Part shown: piece by piece, positions 52,676-62,125 of the stretch | How the letters are laid out: every line of letters starts with the position of its first letter | How positions within the stretch are numbered: the stretch's first letter is position 1 | NCBI GenBank assembly: GCA_945888515.1 | Contig: CAMDAD010000007.1 | Location: 88,995-152,994, forward strand | Reading direction: 5' to 3' | DNA length: 64,000 bases | From: Akkermansia muciniphila | GTDB lineage: Bacteria > Verrucomicrobiota > Verrucomicrobiia > Verrucomicrobiales > Akkermansiaceae | Notes under the pieces: model-generated | The model's input: only the letters and a program-made list of their open reading frames with translations | What the model was told of the DNA's origin: nothing | The model's database searches: none | Made by a program: the position numbers and the translations under genes

Positions 52676-54571
52676 TCAGAGTGAAGGAGCAAATTTTTTT
52701 GCTGGATAAATCAGGGCTTTCTCGCGTCCTTGCAAGACAGCGATGATGCGCTCGAGGATTCGCTGTTGATAGGCTGCCGCGCTATTCGCCCCCTTGCCAG
52801 AAGGGAGCTTTTTGAGACGTTTTTCCATGACGGGCAAAAGTGGTCGCGCTTGTTCACCCATTCGGTCGAGGGTATTCGCTGCCTGCAACGCAGCGTAAGG
52901 CGCCGCATTCTGCAGAAGCACGCGCTCAAGCACAGGCAACGCAGCATCGGCATGACCTTGTTTTGCTAGCGCTTCGGCAGCGGCTACTTGCACGGAAAGA
53001 GCATCGTCGCGGAGCCGCGCGCGCAAGGCTTTTTCCGCATCGGCTGCTTTTTTGCCAAGCACCGTGCATCCTTGCGCCGCCCACCAACGCACGGCCTCGT
53101 TCTCATCAGCGAGCGCCTGAATCAAGGCCGGGAGTTTCGCCGCATCGCGCGAGGAGGCCACCATGGCAAGATCAAAAGCACGCTCTAACGGATAAGCACC
53201 GGGCTGTCGCGAGGCATCATATCCTTCGCTAGCAGAACCCTCGGGCATGAAGCCGTTGTCGACGATTTCCAATGTATGTCGCTTCAAGGCGGCACGCATG
53301 CGCTCGACGGAGGCACGGTGCGCGGGATCGTAAGCGAGATTTTTCACGTTGTCTGGGTCCGACTCCATGTCGTAGAGCTCCTCACTGGGCTTGCTGCCCC
53401 AGAACATCGAGGTGGCATCGGTGAGTTTCCCCTGCTCCGCCAGCTTCGCCCACGACTGATAGCCGCGCGCCTGAAACATGTAGTTCAGCGGCTGCACGTA
53501 GGGCAGGTCTGGACGGAAATTGCGGATGTAAAGCCAGCGGCGGTCGGCTACCGAGCGCATGGTATCGTAGCGCTCGTCCATGCGGTCGCGGGTGCAAAAA
53601 ACAAATTCGTTAGGCTCGCCACGCGCTTCTCCGGCGAAGGGTTTGCCCTGCATCACCGACGTGGCTTTCAACCCAGCTAGCGACAGAACCGTGGGGCCGA
53701 AATCAGGAAAACACACGGGATCCTTGATGCGCGTGCCCGGAGCGGCGGGAGCGAGGTGACGCCACTTCGGCGGGAAATACACGATCAAAGGAACATTCGT
53801 GCCGCTCTGTTGCAAAAAGCGTTTGCTGCGCGGTAAGACACCGCCGTTATCCGCGAAGTAAAACACGATGGTATCTTCGGCAAGTCCTGATTTTTCGAGC
53901 TCTTCGAGTTTTTCCGCGATCATGCCATCCATTGTGTGAATGTGATCATGGTAGCGCCCCCAATCATCGCGCAGCTCTGGGGTGTCGGGTTGATACGGCG
54001 GAATGCGCACCAGCGCGCGATCCATAGGCGGCGACGAAGGTTTACGATCCTGCACAGGAAACAAGCAACTCTCGTGCGTGATCTCGTGGTTGAAAACGCT
54101 GAAAAACGGCTGCTCCGGCTGGGTCCGTTTGCGCCAATGGGCGTCATTGCCGCTTTGATCCCAGGTCTCTTTGATCGAAATCGGACTATTGTAATCAGTC
54201 TTCGCATTGTTGGTGGTATAGTAGCCGGCCTCACGGAGCAAAGCGGGGAATCCCTGCATCGACTGCGGGATTTTGCCGCCCGCGCGCATGTGTCCCGCCG
54301 GTCCCGAACTAACGGCGAAACTGCCCGTGATCAGCGCAAAGCGCGACGGCGCGCAGACCGGTTGTGAGAAGCAACGCTCATAGAGAATGCCTTCCTTAGC
54401 GAGCTTATCGATCGTGGGTGTGCGTGCGAGTTTATCGCCATAGCAACCGAGAAACGTCTGATTGTCCTCGCTGGTGAGCCATAAAATGTTAGGGCGCTTC
54501 TCCTCGGCAAATCCGATTGAAAATGATAGCCAAACAAGAAAAACGATGATGGGATTAAGTAGATGTTTCAT
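52676..54571 (-). CDS. Secreted sulfatase (type I) with C-terminal HEAT-like region
   Basis: Signal peptide MKHLLNPIIVFLVWLSFSIGFA, then the alkaline-phosphatase-superfamily sulfatase core: RPNILWLTSEDNQTFLGCYG (metal Asp pair), the formylglycine motif VCAPSRFALITG (CxPSR), and metal-site residues in IVFYFADNGGVLPRSKRF. The last 150 residues are helical repeats (EAVRWWAAQGCTVLGKKAADAE, VQVAAAEALAKQGHADAALPVLE) of HEAT type. The start at ATG 54571 is preferred to 54589, which overlaps the upstream stop. It is last of three consecutive sulfatase genes; it probably removes sulfate esters from polysaccharides outside the cell. Confidence 0.92.
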   Translation of the reverse strand: MKHLLNPIIVFLVWLSFSIGFAEEKRPNILWLTSEDNQTFLGCYGDKLARTPTIDKLAKEGILYERCFSQPVCAPSRFALITGSFAVSSGPAGHMRAGGKIPQSMQGFPALLREAGYYTTNNAKTDYNSPISIKETWDQSGNDAHWRKRTQPEQPFFSVFNHEITHESCLFPVQDRKPSSPPMDRALVRIPPYQPDTPELRDDWGRYHDHIHTMDGMIAEKLEELEKSGLAEDTIVFYFADNGGVLPRSKRFLQQSGTNVPLIVYFPPKWRHLAPAAPGTRIKDPVCFPDFGPTVLSLAGLKATSVMQGKPFAGEARGEPNEFVFCTRDRMDERYDTMRSVADRRWLYIRNFRPDLPYVQPLNYMFQARGYQSWAKLAEQGKLTDATSMFWGSKPSEELYDMESDPDNVKNLAYDPAHRASVERMRAALKRHTLEIVDNGFMPEGSASEGYDASRQPGAYPLERAFDLAMVASSRDAAKLPALIQALADENEAVRWWAAQGCTVLGKKAADAEKALRARLRDDALSVQVAAAEALAKQGHADAALPVLERVLLQNAAPYAALQAANTLDRMGEQARPLLPVMEKRLKKLPSGKGANSAAAYQQRILERIIAVLQGREKALIYPAKKFAPSL

Positions 54572-54585
54572 AAAAAGTATGCGGA

Positions 54586-56100
54586 TCATTCTCCTCCGCC
54601 CGATTGCTGTCTGGTCACTCCTGCGGTGAGCGCGTTGTATTTTTTGCGCATCGTTTGCAGGGTCTCTTTTTCGGTGGTGGCGAGGTTGGTGGTTTGTGCG
54701 AGGTCTTTGGTGAGATCGTAAAGTTGTTCTTTGGGAGCATCGGCCTTGACCTGACCGAGCTCATCGACGTCGCTCGTCAGGGTCTTCATATCGCGATAAG
54801 GGATGCTCCAAGGCTTTTCTGGTTGCGGCACGGTTTTGCCACCGGAGCCTTGCTGGGGAATGTAGAGCCATTTCTCATCGCGCAGCGCCAGTCCGCGGGT
54901 GCCGTGATGCATGCCAGTGGTGCGCTTGACGGGTGATTTCACCGGATCAAGAAATGCCGATTTTTCGGATGCTCCATCGGGCGAGGCTTCCGTGGGCAGT
55001 TTGGCTCCAGCGAGATCGGTAAGTGTCGCCATCAGATCGATCTGATGGAAATACTCTTTCCGCTCCGTTCCTGCGGGAATCTTCTGCGGCCAGCGCGCCA
55101 GCAAGGCCACGCGATGACCTCCTTCCCACACGTCGGTCTTCTGACCTAACAATTCGCCATTGCAGCGATGCCCTTTCCGCATAGCCTCGCCATGGTAGCG
55201 CCCGCCGTTGTCGCTGGTGAAAACAATGATGGTATCGCGCGCTAGATCGTTTTTTTCGAGGGCATCGAGCACCACGCCGACGCAGTGATCGAGCTGCTGA
55301 ATATAGTCACCATAAATGCCCGAGCCACTCTTACCGCGAAAGTCACTGCTCGGATTGATCGGGTTGTGCGGTGCCTGCCAAGCAAGGTATAAAAAAAACG
55401 GCTGAGTCGTATTTTTCGATATAATAAATTTCACCGCTTCTTTGGCGGAGATCATATCGATCTTTTCATCCGGCCGCAGTTCCATCGCCTTTTTCCCGCC
55501 CACTTGTTTGCCGTGCGCTCCAGTGCCTGGGGATTTGTCCACGCTAATCGGATCGTTTTTATCCCAGCCGAGAATCGCGTGATCGCGCACGAACACCAGC
55601 GGCGGCTCGGAATGCGTGCGCGGCGTCCCGAAAAAGGAATCAAAGCCGAACTCGAGCGGACCGGGCTTAAGCGGCGCATTCCAATCGACCTCGCGCTGAG
55701 TGCCGAAACCGTTGTGCCATTTTCCTATCGCGGCGGTGCGATAGCCGGCATCGCGGAAGACTTGCGGCAGCAGCACCTGTCCCGGATCGAAGTTGCAAGC
55801 GTAGTCCATGGGACGCGACAAGCGAAAGCCGTAGCGTCCCGATAGCATCGCATAGCGCGAGGGCATGCAGATGCCGCTGTAGGAATGGGCATCAGTGAAG
55901 CGCGCGCCATCCCGAGAGAGCGAATCGATGCGAGGCGTGGCGAGCTTAGTGGCCCCATAGCAGGACAGATCGCGGTAGCCGAGGTCATCGGCCACCATCA
56001 GGATGACATTCGGCTTTTCCGCAGCAGACAGTGGCACGATAGCGACGGCAATCAGTGCCGCACGAAGAGCCAAAGAAATGTTTATACCAATCGAGCGCAT
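54586..56100 (-). CDS. Secreted sulfatase (arylsulfatase A-like)
   Basis: Signal peptide MRSIGINISLALRAALIAVAIVPLSA, then KPNVILMVADDLGYRDLSCYGATK, the FGly motif SGICMPSRYAMLSGRYGFR (CxPSR), AAIGKWHNGFGTQ, FLYLAWQAPHNP and IIVFTSDNGGRYHG. Length 504 residues from ATG 56100; the track start lies 58 codons upstream inside the neighbouring gene. Middle member of the sulfatase trio: 14 bp separate it from the upstream sulfatase and its stop lies 15 bp before the downstream start. Confidence 0.93.
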   Translation of the reverse strand: MRSIGINISLALRAALIAVAIVPLSAAEKPNVILMVADDLGYRDLSCYGATKLATPRIDSLSRDGARFTDAHSYSGICMPSRYAMLSGRYGFRLSRPMDYACNFDPGQVLLPQVFRDAGYRTAAIGKWHNGFGTQREVDWNAPLKPGPLEFGFDSFFGTPRTHSEPPLVFVRDHAILGWDKNDPISVDKSPGTGAHGKQVGGKKAMELRPDEKIDMISAKEAVKFIISKNTTQPFFLYLAWQAPHNPINPSSDFRGKSGSGIYGDYIQQLDHCVGVVLDALEKNDLARDTIIVFTSDNGGRYHGEAMRKGHRCNGELLGQKTDVWEGGHRVALLARWPQKIPAGTERKEYFHQIDLMATLTDLAGAKLPTEASPDGASEKSAFLDPVKSPVKRTTGMHHGTRGLALRDEKWLYIPQQGSGGKTVPQPEKPWSIPYRDMKTLTSDVDELGQVKADAPKEQLYDLTKDLAQTTNLATTEKETLQTMRKKYNALTAGVTRQQSGGGE

Positions 56101-56114
56101 ACAGGTGTGATGGA

Positions 56115-57458
56115 TTATTTTGCGGCCGCCTTGAGTTCCGTTAGACGCGCGCGCATTTCCGCTATTCGTGAGGCCTGCGCCGGATCTTTCGCGAGATCCT
56201 TTTCCTCCTGCGGATCCTCGGCGATGTGGAACAACTGCTCGACCTGAAAGTCCGGCCAATAAAAGTATTTCCAATCCTTGCGCACCAAGGCCTCAGACGC
56301 GGGAATGCGATGGATGTTGCCACCAAAGGCGCTGAACTCATAGAGAAACTCCTGTCTCCATGCGGGTTTCTTTTCCGCGAGATAAAGCGGCGACAGATCC
56401 TGCCCCTGCATGGTCTTAGGCGCCTTGATGCCCGTCGCGGCGAGAATCGTCGGCGCGAGATCGGCATTGAGCGCGAAGTCGTCATTCGTTAGACCGCGCT
56501 TTTCCGCTTTCAGGCGGGGATCGCGCACGATGAGTGGCACGCGGATGCTTTCTTGATGCGGATACCATTTATCGGCAAGTCCGTGCTCGGCGTGGAAGTA
56601 GCCATTGTCCCCAGCAAAAATCACCAGCGTGTTTTCCAACAACCCTTGTTTTTTCAACTCCTCTAACACCTTGCCACAGGTCGCGTCCACTTCGGTGGCG
56701 AGGCGGTAGTAATTTTTCATCATCTCCTGGTATTTTTCCGGAGTGTCGAATCGCCAATGCCAGCGCACGCGACCCTCATTGCGCGCGTCCGAGAGAAACG
56801 GCGGCAGGCGGTTCAATGATTCCTCGGTGGCATTCGGCGGAACGGGAACGGTGACATTTTGATAGAGCGACATGCTCTGCGGCTGCGGCAGGAATTGCTG
56901 GGGATTAAGATCCTCGGCATGCGTGGCAAAAAATGCCAGCGTCAGGCAGAATGGTTTATCCTTGGGCCGCTGCTGCAGGAACTCCAGCGCGTCGTTTTCA
57001 TTTTTCTGCGTCACATGGATTTTGCTACCGCCTTTTTGCTTGATCCAGTGGGTGCCGGAATAGGACCGACCGAAGTCAAACTCCTTCGCCGGAAAATCGC
57101 CATTGTGCCACTTGCCGATGTGGCCGACGTGGTAGCCGTTCGATCGCAGCAAACCGGGATACGTTTCGCTCCAGGGCGTCTTGAATTCCTTCATGGCGAT
57201 GTTCCCATGGCGCGACATCCACTGCCCCGTGAACAAGGTCGCACGGCTCACCCCGCAGATCGAAGTGGTGACGCAACTCTGCGTAAACCGGCATCCTTCC
57301 TTTGCCAGTTGATCAAGGTTCGGCGTTTGCAGGAATGGATGGCCCGCGCAGCCCAGCGTGTCGTGACGCCAGTCATCGGCAAACAACACGACCACATTCA
57401 TCGGTTTCGCCGCATGAGCCAGGGTGAGGCTGAACAATAAAAAGAAGAATGCTTTCAT
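56115..57458 (-). CDS. Secreted sulfatase (N-sulfoglucosamine sulfohydrolase-like)
   Basis: Signal peptide [16 protein letters not shown], then [61 protein letters not shown] and [18 protein letters not shown], metal ligands in [25 protein letters not shown]. The formylglycine site reads CGVSR instead of the canonical C-x-[PA]-x-R, so conversion by FGE should be checked. The overall layout (ADDWRx[19 protein letters not shown]) resembles heparan/sulfamidase-type enzymes. First gene of the trio and divergent from ctaB. Confidence 0.9.
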   Translation of the reverse strand: MKAFFFLLFSLTLAHAAKPMNVVVLFADDWRHDTLGCAGHPFLQTPNLDQLAKEGCRFTQSCVTTSICGVSRATLFTGQWMSRHGNIAMKEFKTPWSETYPGLLRSNGYHVGHIGKWHNGDFPAKEFDFGRSYSGTHWIKQKGGSKIHVTQKNENDALEFLQQRPKDKPFCLTLAFFATHAEDLNPQQFLPQPQSMSLYQNVTVPVPPNATEESLNRLPPFLSDARNEGRVRWHWRFDTPEKYQEMMKNYYRLATEVDATCGKVLEELKKQGLLENTLVIFAGDNGYFHAEHGLADKWYPHQESIRVPLIVRDPRLKAEKRGLTNDDFALNADLAPTILAATGIKAPKTMQGQDLSPLYLAEKKPAWRQEFLYEFSAFGGNIHRIPASEALVRKDWKYFYWPDFQVEQLFHIAEDPQEEKDLAKDPAQASRIAEMRARLTELKAAAK

Positions 57459-57676
57459 ACCGTGGGAAGTCTTACGCCATTCTGATGCCAAAACCTACAA
57501 GCCGACAACAGAAAAGTCCTCCGCATCCGGGAAAGCATTCTCACGAAATGAAATAAGGCAAAGCGCTCGTTCAGGGAAGCGCTGAAAAATTCGCGTTGAT
57601 CTCCTTGGATGAAATCAATCGACGCAACAAATTGGCGTTTGTGATTTGACCGAATCTGTGCAAAGTGGCGGCGCAC

Positions 57677-58576
57677 ATGAATGATGACCTTTCGCCGACA
57701 CCGGGGATGTTTCGCAAGGACCTCGCGGTCCTGACGAAGGTGCGGCTAAACACCTTCGTGCTGGTGACGACATTTTTCGGCTACTTTCTCGGTGCTAAAA
57801 CGCATGGCTGGGACTGGATGCAGTTGTTTCACACCATCCTCGGCACGGCAGCGGCGGCGTTTGGCTCGGCGGCGTTCAATCAGCTGATGGAAATCGATCT
57901 CGATGCCCGCATGGCGCGCACGGCGGACCGACCACTGCCCTCGAAGCGCATGGATGTGCTGGTCGCTTTTGTGATCGGCGTGCTGCTCAGCGCCTTCGGC
58001 CTCGTGCATCTCTCGGTGATGGTGAATAAAATGACGGCCGTGCTGGCGCTGATCACGCTGGTGACCTATGTGTTCCTCTACACCCCGATGAAGCGAAAGC
58101 ACTCGGTCAACACCCTGATCGGAGCCGTGCCGGGGGCGATTCCGCCGATGATCGGCTGGACGGCTGCGGGTGGGGCCTTGGATGAATCGGCCTGGTTTTT
58201 GTTCGCCCTGCTATTTCTGTGGCAGTTGCCGCATTTCATCGCCATCAACTGGATGTGCCGTGAGGAATACGAGGCCGCCGGGTATCGCATGTGGTCGAAT
58301 GGCGATGTCTCCGGCGCAAAAAGCGCGCGACTGTGCATCGGATTTTCCGCCTGTCTGCTGCTATTGCCGCTGTGGCCGTATCTGAGTGGCCTGGCCACGT
58401 GGCCGTGGCTGGTCTGCGGCATGCTGTTAGGTGCGCGCTTGATCCAGTTGTCGCGGAACTTCGGCCAAAAGGGCGACCGCGCCAGCGCCCGGCGTTTGTT
58501 TCTCTTCACCCTGCTCTACCTGCCCGCCGCTCTCACGATACTGGCGGTATGCTGGAAAGGCCCCGGCGCGCGGTGA
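57677..58576 (+). CDS. ctaB: Protoheme IX farnesyltransferase (heme O synthase)
   Basis: UbiA-family prenyltransferase that converts heme B to heme O for cytochrome oxidase. Motifs: VLTKVRLNTFVLVTTFFGYFLG, the Asp-rich site AAFNQLMEIDLDARMARTADRPLPS, YTPMKRKHSVNTLIGAVPGAIPPMIGW and LFLWQLPHFIAINWMCREEYEAAGYRM. About eight helices; 299 residues from ATG 57677. No cytochrome oxidase genes are adjacent in this window. It is divergent from the first sulfatase gene with 218 bp between. Confidence 0.95.
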   Translation: MNDDLSPTPGMFRKDLAVLTKVRLNTFVLVTTFFGYFLGAKTHGWDWMQLFHTILGTAAAAFGSAAFNQLMEIDLDARMARTADRPLPSKRMDVLVAFVIGVLLSAFGLVHLSVMVNKMTAVLALITLVTYVFLYTPMKRKHSVNTLIGAVPGAIPPMIGWTAAGGALDESAWFLFALLFLWQLPHFIAINWMCREEYEAAGYRMWSNGDVSGAKSARLCIGFSACLLLLPLWPYLSGLATWPWLVCGMLLGARLIQLSRNFGQKGDRASARRLFLFTLLYLPAALTILAVCWKGPGAR

Positions 58577-58611
58577 TCGAGGGGCTGTGAAAGCTAAGCG
58601 CCGTAGGGTGA

Positions 58612-59463
58612 TCAGCAGCAACCGGAAATCCGGCGTCCGAAAACAACACGAACGAACAAGGCCATCAGCAGGCCGAAAAGCAGTCCCAGGGTCGCTCCCA
58701 GGATCAGGTTCAGTTTCACGTTGGGGCTGGAGGGATATCGAGGGACGAAAGGCTCTTCATGGAGTTCAATAATTGAGATATGTCTATGAATCAATCGATC
58801 CGTTCCGGACTTTTCTCGCATTTTTTCTAACAAAGCCATTTGGGTTTCGAATTCTTTCTGGACTTCGAGGACAGTCGGATCGCTGGTATTACCGTTCGAT
58901 CTTGTTAAGAGGTTATCCCGTTGTTTGCGTTTTTCCTCCACGACGACTTCCTGATCCACGATGGCTTTTTCCAACTCCTTGAGTGAATCCTCAAACATCT
59001 CACGTTCCTTGTCCTCACGACGCTTTTTATAGGAATCAAAGACTTCCTTGGCAATGTCACGCGCTTGCACCGGATCCGTATGTCTCACTTTGATTTCGAT
59101 CAGGTCCGTGCCGTGGATGTTCTGCGAGCTGACGATGCCACGCAAAACGGCGATCGCATCCTCTTCCGTCATGTTCCATTTTTTGGCGAGATCCAATCTT
59201 TGCACCACTGGCTTCAAAGTCATATTTGCTTTGATGACTTCAAACTCGGTAGCGAAAAATTGTGGAGTGATGGTTTGAAGTAGTCGCGGCGATGGACGCA
59301 CTTGATAGATAAGTGAGCTCTCATATTTCTTCGGCATCACGTAGGTGATCACCGCTGCAGTCAGGAACATGAGCAAAAACGTCACGATCACGATGCCGGA
59401 ATAGAGCAAACATCCGCGCGAAGACGACTTGGCGGGCGGAGAGGAAATCGGTGGAGGATTCAT
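58612..59463 (-). CDS. Wzz-like chain-length determinant protein
   Basis: Two transmembrane helices near the ends (SGIVIVTFLLMFLTAAVITYVMP at about residues 23-45 and LILGATLGLLFGLLMALFVRVVFG at about 255-278) enclose a periplasmic coiled-coil region (EKAIVDQEVVVEEKRKQRDN, EVQKEFETQMALLEKMREK), with a Pro-rich PRYPSSPNVK before the second helix. This is the Wzz/PCP plan. It regulates polymer length of surface polysaccharide; no cytoplasmic kinase domain is present. No polysaccharide genes are adjacent. Confidence 0.85.
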   Translation of the reverse strand: MNPPPISSPPAKSSSRGCLLYSGIVIVTFLLMFLTAAVITYVMPKKYESSLIYQVRPSPRLLQTITPQFFATEFEVIKANMTLKPVVQRLDLAKKWNMTEEDAIAVLRGIVSSQNIHGTDLIEIKVRHTDPVQARDIAKEVFDSYKKRREDKEREMFEDSLKELEKAIVDQEVVVEEKRKQRDNLLTRSNGNTSDPTVLEVQKEFETQMALLEKMREKSGTDRLIHRHISIIELHEEPFVPRYPSSPNVKLNLILGATLGLLFGLLMALFVRVVFGRRISGCC

Positions 59464-59520
59464 GTTATGCCCACCCTAAAGGATTCGTCCCGCGTGTCTA
59501 GCGAGAAACCGGTCACGCGC

Positions 59521-59775
59521 CCCCAACGACTGGTATTGCCTTTGCGTTCCCAACGGGGATCATGAGCATAGCCTAGGGATGAGCGCAGCGATTCCCTAGG
59601 ACTGGATATCCCCAAAAAATATCAGCACCCCAACGGGGTGCGAGACTCTAACACTGCCACTCACGCACCCCGTTGGGGTGCCTGGGATGATGGGCGTATG
59701 GCATCCCAGGGAATCACTCCGTTCATCCCTGGGCTATGCTCTCTGTCCCCGTTGGGGACGGTGGAGTGGCGGCTT
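59521..59775. repeat. Nested palindromic repeat array (BIME-like)
   Basis: Two roughly 60-bp arms in inverted orientation face each other: left arm about 59544-59602 (GTTCCCAACGGGGATCATGA ... CATAGCCTAGGGATGAG), right arm about 59701-59761, whose reverse complement matches with some mismatches (CAACGGGGA, GAGCATAGCC, AGGGATGA, GATTCCCT). Between them are two copies of the hairpin GCACCCCAACGGGGTGC (59625-59641) and its exact inverse GCACCCCGTTGGGGTGC (59665-59681). No gene lies here. Such arrays are typical products of RAYT-driven repeat spread (inference). Confidence 0.85.
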
Positions 59776-59801
59776 TCAGCCGCATCTCGTGACTATCGCC
59801 T

Positions 59802-61115
59802 TCACTTCCCTCCAAGCCCCATCGCGACGCGGAGTTTGGTCTGTGCGATGTTCGACTCTGTCACGAGATCAAAGTAGGCGAGACGGGCGAAACTGAGATC
59901 TTCCTCGGAACGCAGGGTTTCCAGCACGCCGCCGATGCCTTGTTTTGCCGCGCGCGCGCGCGTAAGGGCGTAGGCTTTTTCCGCAGCGCCTAACAATTTT
60001 TCTGCGATGGCGATGCGGTCGCACAGGGAACGCACCGCCGCCACCGACTCCAGCACTTCGCGGGTGATGCGTTGGCGGGTTTTTTCGACGAGCACGGTTT
60101 CCTGATCCGCCAAGCTGTCCGCAGTGGCACTGCGCCGGCTATCAAACAAGCCCCCGGGGCCGACGCGCCAGCCGATGCCGATCACGCCATCGGCCACATC
60201 ATCGAAATTTCCCGTGTGCGAATTGAAGCCGCCGCCGAGTCCACCGACGAAGCCGCGCATCGTGACATCGGGATACCACGGTGCCTTGCGCGTGCCCTCG
60301 GCATCCGTCCTGGCCGCTGCCAGCATGGCTTCGCGACTGCGCAGTTCGGGGCGACGATTGAGTGCCGTGGTGACGAGGGAAGTCATCGAGTCGTTCGCAG
60401 ACACATAGGTGAGCGGCGTGAGTTCGCCGGTGTCGCCGCGCAGGTTCACCCCGTTCGGCAAGCGCAGCAATTCACACAGTTTCGCCGATGCCGTTTCCAC
60501 GTCTTCCTGGGTCTTGCGGATCATCAGGTCGTGCCGGAAAGTCTGCACCTGGGCGCGCAGTTGATCGGCTTCAAAAGCCACGCCTGCCTTGACGGCGGCG
60601 CTGAGCTGAGTTTCGTAATCGCCCGCCAACACGCGCGATTGCTGGCTGACTTGCAAGCTCGCCTGCGCCCGCAACAAACGGAAGTAGGCTTGCGTGACTT
60701 GTGCCATGGTTTGATTGCGCGCGGCATCGACATCGTGTTCGGCCGCCTTGGCGCGTTGTTTGGCGGCGAGATTTTGATAGATCACTTCGCCGATGCGCAG
60801 TTCGGCGGCGACGCCGAGGCCCGCCTGGTAGTTGTTCTTCGATTCCTCGGTGACATTGCCGGGAATGTCCTGCAAGTTGCCCGCCGTGCGGTGATAGCTA
60901 GTGCCCACCGTGAGCCACGGGAAAAATTTCCGCCGCGTATCGGCATACTGCGCGCGCGCGGTCTGCAGCGACACACAGGCGGCCTCGATGTCGAGATGAT
61001 TCGCGCCCGCCAAACGCAGAACAGCGGCGAGGTTGATGTCGTTCGACTGCAATGCCGCAGGCTCACCGGCCTGGACCAACGCCACGAAAGAAAGAGAGAT
61101 CAGAATGCAGCGCAT
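59802..61115 (-). CDS. TolC-family outer-membrane efflux protein
   Basis: A 437-residue TolC/OEP protein. Signal peptide MRCILISLSFVALVQA, then the two helical repeats of the family: AARNQTMAQVTQAYFRLLRAQASL and the repeated SALGxR-type elements (TTALNRRPELRSREAMLAAARTDAE, WYPDVTMRGFVGGLGGG). It forms the outer channel of a tripartite pump. Last gene of the permease-adaptor-TolC unit, 12 bp downstream of the adaptor gene. Confidence 0.9.
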   Translation of the reverse strand: MRCILISLSFVALVQAGEPAALQSNDINLAAVLRLAGANHLDIEAACVSLQTARAQYADTRRKFFPWLTVGTSYHRTAGNLQDIPGNVTEESKNNYQAGLGVAAELRIGEVIYQNLAAKQRAKAAEHDVDAARNQTMAQVTQAYFRLLRAQASLQVSQQSRVLAGDYETQLSAAVKAGVAFEADQLRAQVQTFRHDLMIRKTQEDVETASAKLCELLRLPNGVNLRGDTGELTPLTYVSANDSMTSLVTTALNRRPELRSREAMLAAARTDAEGTRKAPWYPDVTMRGFVGGLGGGFNSHTGNFDDVADGVIGIGWRVGPGGLFDSRRSATADSLADQETVLVEKTRQRITREVLESVAAVRSLCDRIAIAEKLLGAAEKAYALTRARAAKQGIGGVLETLRSEEDLSFARLAYFDLVTESNIAQTKLRVAMGLGGK

Positions 61116-61127
61116 GAGGGTGTGGAT

Positions 61128-62117
61128 TTATTTTTTGGCAGTGACTGCCTGGCCGTCGGTGAAGGTCAGGCCGGTGAGCACGATGAGGGCTTCCTCGCCT
61201 TGCAAGCCGGTGAGGAATTCGATGTTTTTGCCATCGTTGAAGCCGGTGGTAACGGGGGTTTTCACCGCCTTGCCGTCTTTGAACAAAAATACGGACGAAG
61301 ATACTTTTTCGATGAATACCGCAGAGGCCGGAGCGAGCAGAGCGTTGGTGTGCGTTTCGGCGGCGAGTTGGGCTTTGACGTAGGCGCCGGTGATCCATTT
61401 GCCATCGGCATTGGCGACATCGACTTCCACTTTCATCGTGGCCGAGCGGGCATCAATGGTCTGGGCACTGCGCGCGATTTTCCCTTCCCACTCAGGACCG
61501 ACCATGCGCGCCAGGGTGCCGGGTTTCATGAACTTCGCTTCAGACTCGGGCACGGGAATGTCCGCGCGCAGGGTGGAAACATCGGCGATGGTGACGACCG
61601 CTCCGGCCTTGTCCGTGCCGCCTGCGGGGATAAAGGCTCCGAGGTCGGCATGGCGCGCGGTGACGACGCCGTCGAAGGGCGCCTTGATCGTGGCGTAGTC
61701 GAGCAGGACCTCCGTGCGCTTCAGTGCGGCATCGGCGATTTTCACCCGACCTTCGGCTTCATCGAGATCCTGCGGCAAGACCAGCCCTGCCGCTTTTTCA
61801 CTGGCCATGGTGAGGCGCTGAAAGGTGGTGGCGGCGACTTCGCGTGCGGTTTTGGCGCTGATGAGATCGGCCTCCAGTTCGGGGACTTCGAGCACGGCGA
61901 TGATTTGCCCGGCCTTGACGCGATCGCCGACATCGACGCTGATCGACTTCACGTGACCCGCGACGCGCGCGTGCAGCGTAGTGGATTGATTCGGTTGCAA
62001 GGTCGCGGGGATGGTGATCCAGCGATGGATGGTGCCGCGTTGCAGGGGCGTGAGCATCACCTCCACGGCACCGAGCGGTGCGATGAGGAAACAAAGAATG
62101 GTAAGGATTCGCATCAT
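61128..62117 (-). CDS. RND efflux pump periplasmic adaptor subunit
   Basis: Signal peptide (MMRILTILCFLIAPLGAVEV), biotinyl-lipoyl hairpin with TLHARVAGHVKSISVDVGDRVKAGQIIAVLEVPELEAD, coiled-coil region FQRLTMASEKAAGLVLPQDLDEAEGRVKIADAALKRTE, then LDYATIKAPFDGVVTARHADLGAFIPAG and the beta-barrel VVTIADVSTLRADIPVPE. These are the membrane fusion protein domains in order. 329 residues, a compact member. It is 8 bp downstream of the permease gene. Confidence 0.93.
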   Translation of the reverse strand: MMRILTILCFLIAPLGAVEVMLTPLQRGTIHRWITIPATLQPNQSTTLHARVAGHVKSISVDVGDRVKAGQIIAVLEVPELEADLISAKTAREVAATTFQRLTMASEKAAGLVLPQDLDEAEGRVKIADAALKRTEVLLDYATIKAPFDGVVTARHADLGAFIPAGGTDKAGAVVTIADVSTLRADIPVPESEAKFMKPGTLARMVGPEWEGKIARSAQTIDARSATMKVEVDVANADGKWITGAYVKAQLAAETHTNALLAPASAVFIEKVSSSVFLFKDGKAVKTPVTTGFNDGKNIEFLTGLQGEEALIVLTGLTFTDGQAVTAKK

Positions 62118-62125
62118 AGAATTTG

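Noticed and set aside
59521-59775. Palindromic cluster considered as a CRISPR array
   Set aside because: Repeats are inverted and unequal, spacing is irregular and no cas genes are present.
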